Assembly (NCBI RefSeq): GCF_026130175.1
Contig: NZ_JAIGNI010000157.1
Span: 1 to 64,000, forward strand
DNA: 64,000 bases
From: Lyngbya sp. CCAP 1446/10
GTDB taxonomy: Bacteria > Cyanobacteriota > Cyanobacteriia > Cyanobacteriales > Microcoleaceae
Reading direction: 5' to 3'
The notes below the pieces were generated by a model. The model was not told where the DNA came from. It saw nothing but the letters and a program-made list of their open reading frames with translations, and ran no database searches. Position numbers and translations under genes: made by a program. This document shows positions 1-8,487 of this stretch, in pieces. Within the stretch, counting starts at the first letter, position 1. Each line of letters begins with the position of its first letter.

Positions 1-632
1 TCTACTGCCAGATACCTCATTCCCACATCTACACCGGAAATTCGGGTGATACTTGTTGGGTTAATTTCTGGCAGTTCAATTTCAAGGCTTACCATTAAAT
101 AGTAAGTCTTGGAAGAACGCTGGTAGAGAATCTTTGCTGCACCAATATTAGGACAGACCTTGATCAAGTCTAAATGCTTGTTCCAACCTTCATAAGGCAC
201 GACAATACGACCGTTTAGCGTTCCAATACTGACTTGTTGGTCAGATTTGAACCTGTAGTCTCGCTGATAATTCAAAGTTACAGTCCGAGATGCGTATTTT
301 GGAGCTTGATCAAGCCCTTTAAAGCGCTTCTTGGTGTATCCCTTTTTAATAGCTTCGTTGTTCTGCTTAACTTTTGTTGTTAAAGATTTAAAGGTTGCAG
401 CCACTTGTCTAGGAACGTTACACGCCATCTGTGCGCCTAATTTAAACTCGGAGCGCAGGTGGTTGTAAACGAGTTTTTGCAACTTAGTACCATTACTCGA
501 ACTGCTGTCGCCGAAAGCGACCATAGCAGTATAATTCAAGGCATCACGATAAGCCAACGCAGTATCGCGCACCGCCAACTTCTGTTCGGCGGTGAGATTC
601 AGCTTTAACTTGGCGGTGATAACTTGGTTCAT
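1..632 (-). CDS. tnpB: TnpB / IS605 OrfB-family protein, N-terminal part (cut by window edge)
   Basis: The minus strand is open from the ATG at 632 to the window edge, about 210 codons. It begins MNQVITAKLKLNL, continues with a basic N-terminal region (LNYTAMVAFGD), and reaches ISGVDVGMRYLAV at the edge, which matches the first RuvC-like aspartate block of TnpB. Family members are RNA-guided nucleases of IS200/IS605-type elements, usually near 400 residues, so the second half with the Glu, the zinc finger and the last Asp lies outside the window. No Y1 transposase tnpA is seen upstream. It differs clearly in sequence from the TnpB at 26953-28179, so two distinct element lineages are present. 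Whether this copy is intact cannot be judged. Confidence 0.85.
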   Translation of the reverse strand, partial: MNQVITAKLKLNLTAEQKLAVRDTALAYRDALNYTAMVAFGDSSSSNGTKLQKLVYNHLRSEFKLGAQMACNVPRQVAATFKSLTTKVKQNNEAIKKGYTKKRFKGLDQAPKYASRTVTLNYQRDYRFKSDQQVSIGTLNGRIVVPYEGWNKHLDLIKVCPNIGAAKILYQRSSKTYYLMVSLEIELPEINPTSITRISGVDVGMRYLAV

Positions 633-640
633 GGTTTCAC

Positions 641-1196
641 TAGGTTGTGAGATGAGTATAACTCGTGAAACTATCAGATAACTACCTTGTTACAAATCTT
701 GTTCGTTCACTCATGCACCGCGCTAGCAGTCGAACGTTACGCTGATCGATTTAATATGCGGTACAATCGCAAGCCTCACCCGCATTCATCCCGCCACCAA
801 CCGAGGCGGTATGGTGGGGGAATCCTGCTGTTCTAGTTGACTTTTAGAAAAGATTGAGTTAGCGAACCCGATCGACCTAATGTAAATAGGGCTAAGGCGA
901 TCGGCATGGCTGGCTCCTCAACATCTTATTCGCATTTGGGCCCCAAGTTGTACCGATTTGCGATCGAGATGTCAACAAGTTTTGACCCAAGGGACGCTCA
1001 GAAATCATTGACAAAAGCTTTCTTAACAAATATTGCAAAAAATCACAATTTATTACTTATTGACAATCTTTCCGATTTCTTTACCATTTTCTGACTCATT
1101 TCTTTACTTATTATATGTAATTCTGGGTGGCATCAGCACTTGGATGGGGTAAATTCTCCCACCCACTTGATAGTTAATTTGGGAGATTAGTGTTAC
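641..1196. other. Intergenic region between tnpB and the first linker gene
   Basis: This stretch separates the divergent tnpB and cpeC-like genes. A short hairpin (CCGCC, loop, GGCGG, about 790-815), followed by GGTGGGGG, may belong to the left end of the tnpB element. The part from about 1020 to 1190 is AT-rich and is the likely promoter and leader of the linker genes. A TTGACA hexamer at 1060-1065, with TACCAT at 1082-1087 (16-bp gap), is a possible sigma-70 promoter. A GGGAGA stretch at 1181-1186 is a ribosome-binding site for the ATG at 1197. I see no convincing gene here. Confidence 0.4.
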
Positions 1197-2057
1197 ATGG
1201 CTTTTGGACCAGCTTCAAGATTGGGAGTCAGCCTGTTTGATGAAACCCCACCAATCGAGCGGGTTACAGGCAACTCAAATGAAGACCTTGAAAGCATCAT
1301 TCAGGCAGTGTACCGACAAGTTTTGGGAAATGCCTATGTCATGGAGAGCGAACGTCTCACCGTTCCTGAGTCGCAGTTTAAACGCGATGAACTAACGGTA
1401 CGGGAGTTTGTGCGGCAGGTAGCCAAGTCTGACTTGTATCGATCGCGATTTTTCGACAGTTGTGCTCGTTATCGAGCGATCGAACTCAACTTCAGACATC
1501 TACTTGGTCGCCCTCCCCTGGATCTCGAAGAAATGCGGGGCAAAAGTACCATTCTGGATACCCAGGGCTTTGAGGCTGAGATCGATTCTTATCTCGATAG
1601 CGATGAATACCAGAATACGTTTGGAGATGACATTGTTCCCTACATCCGGGGATACAAAACCGAAGCTTGCCAAAGCATGGTGCAGTTTACCCATACCTTC
1701 GAGTTGGTGCGAGGTGCTTCTAGCAGCAGCTTGAAGGGCAATCTGGCAGGTAAGAGTCCACGTTTGAATTCCCTAGTAATTCAGAACACTCCAACCGCCG
1801 TAATTTCTCCAGCCAGCAGTGGATCGACATTCCGCAATCCCTCCGGTAGTGCTCGGACTCGTCATGGCGCTGGATCGGATGAAAACGGGAAAGTCTACCG
1901 CATTGAAGTTACCGGCTATCGCGCCAATGTGGTGAATCGGATTTCCAAGTTTCGCCGCAGCAACCAAGTTTACCTGGTGTCGTTTAACGAGCTCTCCGAA
2001 ACCTATCAACGGATTCATAAACAAGGCGGGACGATCGCTAGTATCACCTCTGTGTAG
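1197..2057 (+). CDS. cpeC: Phycobilisome rod linker, phycoerythrin-associated CpeC type
   Basis: Linkers of this family sit inside phycobiliprotein hexamers and set rod length and energy transfer in the phycobilisome on the thylakoid surface. The 286-residue protein begins MAFGPASRLGVSLFDETPP, the N-terminus I recall for phycoerythrin-associated linker CpeC. A PBS-linker domain covers about residues 30-170 (VYRQVLGNAYVMESERL, REFVRQVAKSDLYRSRFF, ELNFRHLLGRPP). A C-terminal CpcD-like domain (YRIEVTGYR to GGTIASITSV) covers about 230-286. The ATG at 1197 has a GGGAGA site upstream. The second linker follows after 175 bases in the same direction, and a CpeR-like gene follows that, which supports phycoerythrin rather than phycocyanin rods. 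CpcC is the main alternative. Confidence 0.85.
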   Translation: MAFGPASRLGVSLFDETPPIERVTGNSNEDLESIIQAVYRQVLGNAYVMESERLTVPESQFKRDELTVREFVRQVAKSDLYRSRFFDSCARYRAIELNFRHLLGRPPLDLEEMRGKSTILDTQGFEAEIDSYLDSDEYQNTFGDDIVPYIRGYKTEACQSMVQFTHTFELVRGASSSSLKGNLAGKSPRLNSLVIQNTPTAVISPASSGSTFRNPSGSARTRHGAGSDENGKVYRIEVTGYRANVVNRISKFRRSNQVYLVSFNELSETYQRIHKQGGTIASITSV

Positions 2058-2232
2058 TCAAATTCTGGTCAAATTCTGACCTAAAACTATCAAGAATCAC
2101 GCATCAAAACGTTCATAAAACTGATTTTTCCCTTTGAAGTGGGCTGTAACAAAGGGTTCTCAAAAACCCGGTTTTTAACGAAATGCGTGTAAGTGCTGTA
2201 CTACCAACTATCTGTAAAGGAGATTAATTGCA

Positions 2233-2985
2233 ATGACAGATTCGACAAAATGTGAACTGTGGCCAACCAGCGGTGTAGATGAGGTGCAAGCTGTGATTCG
2301 CGCCGTCTACAAGCAGGTTTTGGGTAATCCCCATGTGATGGAAAGCGAACGGTTTGTAAGTGCGGAATCTCAATTGAGCGATCGCAGCATCTCCGTCCGT
2401 GAATTTGTGCGATTGGTCGCTAAATCTGATTTCTACAGCACTCGCTATTTTCAAAAGTGCGCTCCCTACCGATTTGTCGAACTCAATTTCCTGCACCTGC
2501 TAGGTCGTGCGCCCCAAGATCAAACAGAAATTTCTGAACACATTATCTGCTGTGTTGAGCAAGGCTACGATGCCGAAATTGACTCATATCTCGACAGCGA
2601 CGAGTATCAAACCGCTTTTGGTGAAAACGTTGTGCCCTATTACCGAGGCAGAAGCAGCGAAGCAAATACCAAGCAACTAGGTTACAACCGGATGTCGCTG
2701 CTCGATCGGGGTTTCGCCCAAATCGACAGTGCCGTCAAAGCATCTCAGTTAGTCTACGCAGTTGCCACCAACAGCGCCAACGTCATCAAGCCATCAACCA
2801 GTCGAGGAGGCGCTTATGCCGCACCCGAAAAAATGTTCAAAATTGTGGTAACAGGGTCAAAGTTCGACAGACCTCGGCGCCGCAGTAACACGACATACAT
2901 TGTGGCAGGAGACAATATGAGTCCGCAAATTCAGCGGATCAATCGCACCTCTGGCAAAATTGTGAGCATCACCGAAATTATCTAA
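2233..2985 (+). CDS. cpeD: Phycobilisome rod linker, phycoerythrin-associated CpeD type
   Basis: A second rod linker of 250 residues. The PBS-linker domain (about residues 15-155) shows VIRAVYKQVLGNPHVMESER, REFVRLVAKSDFYSTRYF and ELNFLHLLGRAP. The C-terminal CpcD-like domain (about 195-250) ends in IQRINRTSGKIVSITEII. The opening SLWPTSGV-like motif (here CELWPTSGVDEVQAVIRAVY) fits CpeD of phycoerythrin operons as I recall it. AAGGAGA lies 8-10 bases before the ATG. It probably shares a transcript with the upstream cpeC-like gene. The alpha and beta phycoerythrin subunits and the lyase genes cpeS/cpeT are not in the window. CpeE is an alternative name. Confidence 0.82.
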   Translation: MTDSTKCELWPTSGVDEVQAVIRAVYKQVLGNPHVMESERFVSAESQLSDRSISVREFVRLVAKSDFYSTRYFQKCAPYRFVELNFLHLLGRAPQDQTEISEHIICCVEQGYDAEIDSYLDSDEYQTAFGENVVPYYRGRSSEANTKQLGYNRMSLLDRGFAQIDSAVKASQLVYAVATNSANVIKPSTSRGGAYAAPEKMFKIVVTGSKFDRPRRRSNTTYIVAGDNMSPQIQRINRTSGKIVSITEII

Positions 2986-3025
2986 ATCCAACAAAGATAA
3001 GAGGTTTAATAGATGGATTGAAGTC

Positions 3026-3060
3026 ATATTTAGGGAGTTTTTTCTAACCTCTCTAAATAT
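3026..3060 (+). terminator. Hairpin after the linker genes
   Basis: Arms ATATTTAGGGAG (3026-3037) and CTCTCTAAATAT (3049-3060) pair with one mismatch around a T-rich loop, 41 bases after the cpeD stop. No clear U-run follows, so it may act as a processing or attenuation site rather than a classical terminator. Confidence 0.4.
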
Positions 3061-3264
3061 ATTCAGCTATCTCTAAATCTCCAAAAAATTGGAAAAAAAA
3101 TTGATGCTATACCAGTTCCCAAAAAGAATGCTACAATCTACTTCGTTGGGTCGATATCCTAGCATCGACCTACCGTTATTAATGTATAATTTTGGATAAC
3201 TGGTATTACATCATCTTGAGATGCTTAAAAAAAATCCCTAATTTAGCATAACCAATTCGGGAGA

Positions 3265-3669
3265 ATGTCAACTATATCGATCAACTGGCTTGACAAAATT
3301 AAATCTGAAATCCTCATCACATTTTTCCGATCGACCATGAGTATTACACTCAATCGTATTAGAATGTTGCCACCACAAGCCGAAAAAAAGTTGCAATGCT
3401 GGATTCGCAGCCGTCATTTAATTTGTTCTGGCAATTTTTACATCTTTGAAACTATAGACTATAGCGCTATTGAGCGATTTACAGAGTCGATTACGGCTTT
3501 AGGAGGAACATTAATCTCGGTTCAGCCGATCGACAAAATTTGGATGGGCGATCACCGTCAAGTCATTCTATATCGTGCCAAAGCCAGTTTGCATACCCCT
3601 TGTCACAACCTCAAGCAATACTGGTTTAAATATGGTAGTTTCCAGACTAGGTTCGATCCCAGCTCTTGA
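3265..3669 (+). CDS. cpeR: CpeR-like phycoerythrin expression regulator
   Basis: The core MLPPQAEKKLQCWIRSRHLI, then GNFYIFETIDYSAIERF, GGTLISVQPIDKIWMGDHR and a C-terminal KQYWFKYGSF, resembles CpeR, a small positive regulator of phycoerythrin genes in chromatically acclimating cyanobacteria. I identify it from memory of the family and from its place directly after two PE linkers, as in cpeCDESTR operons. Known CpeR proteins are about 100 residues and begin near the internal ATG at 3364. The longer reading from 3265 (GGGAGA two bases before the ATG) gives 134 residues with an unusual 33-residue extension. The stop overlaps the TTG start of the next gene, suggesting translational coupling to the kinase. 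No signal peptide or membrane segment is seen. Confidence 0.6.
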   Translation: MSTISINWLDKIKSEILITFFRSTMSITLNRIRMLPPQAEKKLQCWIRSRHLICSGNFYIFETIDYSAIERFTESITALGGTLISVQPIDKIWMGDHRQVILYRAKASLHTPCHNLKQYWFKYGSFQTRFDPSS

Positions 3670-6374
3670 TCTGGCTGACACTGGTTAGCATTGTTGCAGC
3701 ATTATTGTTTCCTGTTGGTGGCATCCTGATTTTTAGAGGAATTACGCAACCATTTTCTATGCTAAGTAACATTTTTATAGTTGCGATCGGTATTTTACTT
3801 GTGGTAGTGATTTGCCCTTATTTCAAACAGGAAGTAGCCCGACGGCGACGGGCAGAAGGTGTGCTGCGACAGCAAACCGATCGCGAACGGTTAGTCAATC
3901 AAATTGCTCAACACATTCGCCAGTCTCTGGATTTGGAAAAAGTGTTAGAAACGACTGTGGCAGATGTGCAGCGCTTTCTGGAAGCCGATCGCGTTCTCAT
4001 TTACCGCCTGTGGCCAGACGGAACGGGCAGCGCCATTAACGAAACAGTGTTACCCCCTTATCCCGTCATTTTAGGAAGATCCTTCCCAGCAGAAGTGTTT
4101 CCCAGGGAGTACCATCAAGCTTATTCTCTAGGAAAAACCCGTCTGATTGCCAATATTGAAGAAGCCGATATCGAACCTTGTCTGACTGATTTTGTTCAAC
4201 AATTTGGAGTCAAGGCCAAATTAGTTGTCCCCATCATCCAAGAACATCGGGAGGTTGAGGGAAATCCTTCTGTACCATATCTTTGGGGGTTATTGATTGC
4301 TCACCAATGCGATCGCCCGCGCACCTGGGAAACCTGGGAATTGGAGTTAATGCAGCAACTAGCGACGCAGGTGGCGATCGCCATTCAACAGTCTGAATTA
4401 TACCAACAGCTTCAACAACTCAACGCCGAACTAGAACAGCGCGTCCAACAACGCACCGCAGAATTAGCTCACGCAAACGTCGCCCTGCGAGCCGAAATTG
4501 GCGAACGACAGCGCACCGAAGTAGAACTGCGCCACACCAACCACACCCTACAAACCCTGATTACCGCTTCTCCTCGCGCTATCTTCACACTGGATATAGA
4601 GGGGTACGTCAAGATTTGGAACCCTGCCGCCGAACAGATGTTTGGTTGGACTGAAGCAGAAGTCATCAACCATCCCAACCCAATTTTTATCGACGATCCC
4701 TTAGAAGACTATTCCACCCTCCGCAGCAATCTTTTGCAAGGAATCACATATAGTAGAGTCGAACTGCGCCGCCACAAAAAAGACGGTAGTGCGATCGACA
4801 TTATATTTTCCGCTGCCCCCTTAAAAAATAGTGAAAATCAGATTGACGGCATTGTCGCAGTGATTGCCGACATTACCGAACAAAACCAACAGGCACAACA
4901 GGTGCGGCTACTCCAGTCCGTTGTCGTCAACACAAATGATGCCGTCGTCATTACCGAAGCCGAACCGATTGACGAACTTGGCCTGCGCATTATCTATGTC
5001 AATGAAGCATTTACCAAGATCACCGGATATAGCCCAGAGGAAGTTCTGGGCAAAACACCCCGGATTTTGCAAGGTACAAAAACCGATTCCGCAGAATTAG
5101 ACAAAATTCGGAGCGCCCTCTCCCGTTGGGAATCAGTCACCGTTGAAGTGATTAACTACCGCAAAAATGGCTCCGAATATTGGAATGAATTCAGCATTGT
5201 CCCCGTAGCCGATCGCACAGGTTGGTATACTCACTGGATCGCCATACAGCGAGACACAACCGGACGAAAACAAGCAGAACAAGCCCTGCGACATAGCGAA
5301 GAACGATTTCGATCGCTAATTGAAAATGCTCTAGACATCATTATGATTCTCAATACAGATGGCACCATCCACTACGTCAGCCCTTCTGTAGAAAAAGTCT
5401 TAGGATATCCAGTCTCTGAACTCGTGGGCAATAAAATATTTGAACCAATTCATCCAGATGATTTTGCCACTACATACCACAGCCTCACCAATACTCTTCA
5501 AAGTGCAGAAATCAGCCCTCCTCTTGAGTTCCGATATCGCCACAAAGATAACTCTTGGAGAACCTTGGAAGCGATTAGCCAGCCTTTTATAGACAATGCC
5601 GCTACCACACAAATTATAGTCAATGCTCGTGATATCACCGAAAGAAAACGACTCGATGAAATTCGGTTAGCGCTGGAGCGTGAAAAAGAACTCAGTATTC
5701 TCAAAACCCACTTCTTCTCAATGGCATCCCATGAATTTCGCACCCCACTAAGTACCGCTCTGGCAGCAGCTCAAGTCCTAGAAAACAGTCCAAGCGCATG
5801 GAATGACTCCGAAAAGCGACTGAGAAACCTGCATCGAATTCAAGATTCTGTCAGGAATATGGTGCAGTTGCTCGATGATATTTTAACCATCAATCGGGCC
5901 GAAACTGGGAAACTAGAATTTAATCCAAAACTTTTGGTTTTAGACAAATTTTGCCATCAATTTGTCGAAGAAATTCGGCTCAGTACAGCCAGTCAGTATA
6001 CCCTGACGTTTACCTGTGAAGGAAATCCCATTCCTGTTTGTTTGGATGAAAGGTTGTTGTCTTCTATTCTATCTAATATCTTATCCAATGCGATTAAGTA
6101 TTCGCCGAAAGGAGGCAATGTTCATCTTGGTCTAGAGTTTCAGTTAGACGCAGTTATCCTCCAGGTTCAAGATCGAGGAATTGGCATTTTTCCTGAAGAT
6201 AGAAAGCAATTATTTGAACCATTTCACCGAGGCAAAAATGTCCGAACCATCCCTGGCACAGGATTGGGATTGATCGTGGTCAAAAAATGCGTTGACTTAC
6301 ACCAAGGCACTATTCAAATTACCAGTGAAGTCGGCCTTGGCACAACCTGCATGGTAACGCTGCCGTTACTATAG
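3666..6374 (+). CDS. Membrane-anchored GAF-PAS-PAS-PAS sensor histidine kinase
   Basis: A 902-residue kinase. Two membrane segments lie at about residues 3-25 and 34-52. A phytochrome-type GAF follows at about 75-245 (LVVPII, LWGLLIAHQC), then a coiled stretch rich in QQ. Three PAS domains cover about 290-410, 415-540 and 545-660. The HisKA box FFSMASHEFRTPLS places the phospho-accepting His at residue 689, and the HATPase has the N box (SNILSNAIKYSP), DRGIGIF and GTGLGL. There is no receiver domain, so the response regulator is elsewhere. The TTG start at 3666 overlaps the preceding stop by four bases. The GAF keeps a Cys at residue 172 at the bilin-attachment position of cyanobacteriochromes, but followed by Leu, a pattern common in GAFs not known to bind bilin. 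The ligand is unknown; the context suggests a link to pigment control. Confidence 0.85.
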   Translation: MIWLTLVSIVAALLFPVGGILIFRGITQPFSMLSNIFIVAIGILLVVVICPYFKQEVARRRRAEGVLRQQTDRERLVNQIAQHIRQSLDLEKVLETTVADVQRFLEADRVLIYRLWPDGTGSAINETVLPPYPVILGRSFPAEVFPREYHQAYSLGKTRLIANIEEADIEPCLTDFVQQFGVKAKLVVPIIQEHREVEGNPSVPYLWGLLIAHQCDRPRTWETWELELMQQLATQVAIAIQQSELYQQLQQLNAELEQRVQQRTAELAHANVALRAEIGERQRTEVELRHTNHTLQTLITASPRAIFTLDIEGYVKIWNPAAEQMFGWTEAEVINHPNPIFIDDPLEDYSTLRSNLLQGITYSRVELRRHKKDGSAIDIIFSAAPLKNSENQIDGIVAVIADITEQNQQAQQVRLLQSVVVNTNDAVVITEAEPIDELGLRIIYVNEAFTKITGYSPEEVLGKTPRILQGTKTDSAELDKIRSALSRWESVTVEVINYRKNGSEYWNEFSIVPVADRTGWYTHWIAIQRDTTGRKQAEQALRHSEERFRSLIENALDIIMILNTDGTIHYVSPSVEKVLGYPVSELVGNKIFEPIHPDDFATTYHSLTNTLQSAEISPPLEFRYRHKDNSWRTLEAISQPFIDNAATTQIIVNARDITERKRLDEIRLALEREKELSILKTHFFSMASHEFRTPLSTALAAAQVLENSPSAWNDSEKRLRNLHRIQDSVRNMVQLLDDILTINRAETGKLEFNPKLLVLDKFCHQFVEEIRLSTASQYTLTFTCEGNPIPVCLDERLLSSILSNILSNAIKYSPKGGNVHLGLEFQLDAVILQVQDRGIGIFPEDRKQLFEPFHRGKNVRTIPGTGLGLIVVKKCVDLHQGTIQITSEVGLGTTCMVTLPLL

Positions 6375-6411
6375 CAGCAGGAAGTTCGGCCACGCGCAAT
6401 GTACGGGATTT

Positions 6412-6550
6412 CAGTTGACAGTTGACAGTTGACAGTTGACAGATGAGGGCGACCTCTACCTAGAAGGAAGAGGATTGAGTAATGAATCGTCTTCTTTTAA
6501 TTTCTCCTTTTTAGAGACAGGCTTTAAACCAATTTTTTCTGGTAACGGGT
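6412..6550. repeat. Composite dispersed repeat with CAGTTGA heptads
   Basis: Four tandem CAGTTGA heptads (6412-6442) are followed by a conserved ~110-base segment (GGGCGACCTCTACCTAGAAG, then GAGTAATGAATCGTC, then AGGCTTTAAACCAATT). The same arrangement recurs at 40619-40755, and part of it in inverse orientation at 25404-25466. It is non-coding and probably a mobile or amplifying repeat. Confidence 0.75.
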
Positions 6551-6579
6551 GGATGGAAGAAGGGAAATGCTTTTAATTC

Positions 6580-6810
6580 TTAACTTTTCTGTCTGCGACG
6601 GAACCAAGCGAAGATATTCAAATCTCCCTGCATTTTCTGCAATTCCTGCTGGTGCTGCTTGGCTGTAGCATAATACCACTGGCAATAAAGCTCAAATTCT
6701 TGACGGTACTTAACTTCGTCGTAAAACTCGCGGACAACTTGGTGTCTCTGAAAAATTTCGGCCGTTGGAGTCGGTTCTGGGACAATGTTTTGTAGCTCGT
6801 GGGGCAACAT
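6580..6810 (-). CDS. Small cyanobacterial protein of unknown function
   Basis: A 76-residue soluble protein, MLPHELQNIVPEPTPTAEIF, then a charged, aromatic-rich helical part (REFYDEVKYRQEFELYCQWY) and a basic end (WFRRRQKS). I recognise no domain. Codon use and the balanced charged helix look like a real gene, and it lies alone between two CAGTTGA repeat blocks. No membrane segment or signal peptide is visible. Confidence 0.6.
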   Translation of the reverse strand: MLPHELQNIVPEPTPTAEIFQRHQVVREFYDEVKYRQEFELYCQWYYATAKQHQQELQKMQGDLNIFAWFRRRQKS

Positions 6811-6863
6811 AACTGTTTGGGGGCGACTGTGGCAAATATTGGTGTAATGACTTTAAGCTAACA

Positions 6864-6903
6864 CAGTTGACAGTTGACAGTTGTCAGTTGACAGTTGACA
6901 GTG
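6864..6903. repeat. CAGTTGA heptad array
   Basis: About five tandem CAGTTGA units, one altered to TGTCAGT, upstream of the small gene at 6580-6810. It is one of seven such arrays in the window. Confidence 0.8.
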
Positions 6904-7006
6904 GGAATTCTTGCATCCGTTACACCCGCTACACAATCCGCTGCCGAACTTGCTTCTTAGCTTAAGATATTCAATCTAAAATCCCAAATCTAAAATCTAA
7001 AATCTG

Positions 7007-7801
7007 CTAAAGCCATCCGCGCAGCCGATAGACGATTAAGCCGATGTATTCTTTCAAGGCTTTAGTTGACTGATGTAGATAATAGGTATCAGGCAATAAG
7101 TCCAGCGCGAATCCTAGCCCGTTGCTTTGAGATGCTGCGATATTCTGCTGCGTTATCTGAAAGTCGGTTGGCGCTGCAATTACTTTTATTCCCTGACGCT
7201 TAAAAATTAAGAGGGATCGAGTCATGTGCATCGCCGATGTCACTAACAAAACGGGCTTTTTGATGCCTTTAGTATCTAAGATTTGCCGCACGTTGACGGC
7301 ATTTTGATAGGTGTTGTGGGAATCGGGATCTTGCAGAATTGCTGATGCCGGTACGCCCATTGTTTGGGCAATTTCTGCCATATCTGCCGATTCGGGAGAG
7401 CCCCCACCTTTCCAGTCTACTCTGCCACCACTGAGGACTAACAGGGGAGCTTTGCCTTGACGGTACAGTCGGGAAGCGTATATTATACGATCGCCCGCTT
7501 CACCCAATTCTACCCAAGGACGGGGTGCTAGGGCTGCTTTGACACCGCCACCCAAGACGATAATCGCTTCAGCTTGGGGGAGTTCGGCGGTTGGTAAATT
7601 TTGCCATTCGAGCGATCGAACTAAGGATTTTGACACCCAACCGCTACTTCCGAGTAGTAAAATAATTAGAGCCCCAGCCATTGGCGCCACCGCCCATTTT
7701 GGACGCTTCCAAAGTGTGATTAAAGCTGCTATCATTAACAGGCAACTCAACCCCAAAGGATAAATCAATAGCGGCAGAAGTTTAGACAAAAATAGAAACA
7801 T
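7007..7801 (-). CDS. YdcF/ElyC/SanA family membrane protein (DUF218)
   Basis: A 264-residue protein with two N-terminal membrane segments (about residues 5-28 and 36-58) followed by a DUF218 domain: AEAIIVLGGG at about 80, then YRQGKAPLLVLSGGR, ESADMAEIAQTMGVP, DSHNTYQNA, and LLVTSAMHMTRS, which is the family's conserved His/Ser motif. Relatives include ElyC and SanA, linked to envelope integrity and peptidoglycan precursor handling; the biochemical reaction is not settled. It is monocistronic by spacing. The ATG at 7801 starts directly at the membrane segment. Confidence 0.85.
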   Translation of the reverse strand: MFLFLSKLLPLLIYPLGLSCLLMIAALITLWKRPKWAVAPMAGALIILLLGSSGWVSKSLVRSLEWQNLPTAELPQAEAIIVLGGGVKAALAPRPWVELGEAGDRIIYASRLYRQGKAPLLVLSGGRVDWKGGGSPESADMAEIAQTMGVPASAILQDPDSHNTYQNAVNVRQILDTKGIKKPVLLVTSAMHMTRSLLIFKRQGIKVIAAPTDFQITQQNIAASQSNGLGFALDLLPDTYYLHQSTKALKEYIGLIVYRLRGWL

Positions 7802-7875
7802 TCAGCAAGTAATTCAAATTGCTCGTTAGCGGGAATGGGTAATCGGTAAGTAGTAATTTGGTTGACCAAAGCACA

Positions 7876-7987
7876 GGGGATTTAAGCCCCCACCTTTAGG
7901 TGGATTGTTTTTAGTCGGGGGCTTAAATCCCCAGCCTCAAAACTTCGCTGTCAACTGTCAACTGTCAACTGTCAACTGTCAACTGTT
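7876..7987. repeat. 16-bp palindrome element plus CAGTTGA array
   Basis: Perfect arms GGGGATTTAAGCCCCC (7876-7891) and its complement (7917-7932) enclose a second small hairpin (CCACC TTTA GGTGG). A heptad array (GTCAACT units) follows at 7949-7987. Such nested palindromes could act as a bidirectional terminator between the flanking genes or be a MITE remnant. Confidence 0.7.
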
Positions 7988-8077
7988 AACGCAGGTTTTA
8001 TTTTTTATTATTGAGTTGTGAATTTTGAACTCTTTAACTGCCAGAGCAAAACTCAATATTAAAAACTTTTTTTGGTG

Positions 8078-8401
8078 CTATCGGCGATCTTCGGGTTCTG
8101 ACAGCCAGTCCAAGAATGAAGTAGCTTCACGCCGGGAGGTTTTGTATTTATGCCCGTCTACTTCCACTACTTCTTTGTTGAGGATAGCATCAGATTTTTT
8201 ATCCTGAGAACCTGTATTCGGGTTGAGTAGTAGTTCGTTGTGCCACCAAGCGACAGTTAAACCTACTGCCACGCCGCCGAGGACACCAAGGCCTAGACTT
8301 ATGGGCAGACTACATCCTACTAAGCGAAACCCAACGGTAAACAGCACAAACCAGATTATCGCGGGGTTAAACCCCTTGGAGTCTCCGTTAAATTTTGCCA
8401 T
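8078..8401 (-). CDS. Small two-helix membrane protein, unknown function
   Basis: I choose the ATG at 8401, giving 107 residues starting MAKFNGDSKGFNPAIIWFVL, because the longer reading to 8500 would run across HIP1-rich spacer and into the 3' end of the next gene. Two hydrophobic segments (about residues 13-31 and 35-52, IIWFVLFTVGFRLVGC and SLGLGVLGGVAVGLTVAWW) are followed by a cytoplasmic tail ending in RREATSFLDWLSEPEDRR. I do not recognise the family. Confidence 0.6.
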   Translation of the reverse strand: MAKFNGDSKGFNPAIIWFVLFTVGFRLVGCSLPISLGLGVLGGVAVGLTVAWWHNELLLNPNTGSQDKKSDAILNKEVVEVDGHKYKTSRREATSFLDWLSEPEDRR

Positions 8402-8487
8402 GAGCTGCAAGTTGTTTTTGTAATAATACAGAAAGATATTGACAATATTAGCAGACAATGAATTTGGCAAGGGCGATCGCAGTGCAA

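Noticed and set aside
906-1094. 62-codon plus-strand frame upstream of cpeC
   Set aside because: No ribosome site and no family look; it lies in the likely promoter and leader of the linker operon.
3666-6374. Cyanobacteriochrome photoreceptor
   Set aside because: Only the Cys is kept; the neighbouring His and other pocket residues are missing, so photoreception is not claimed.
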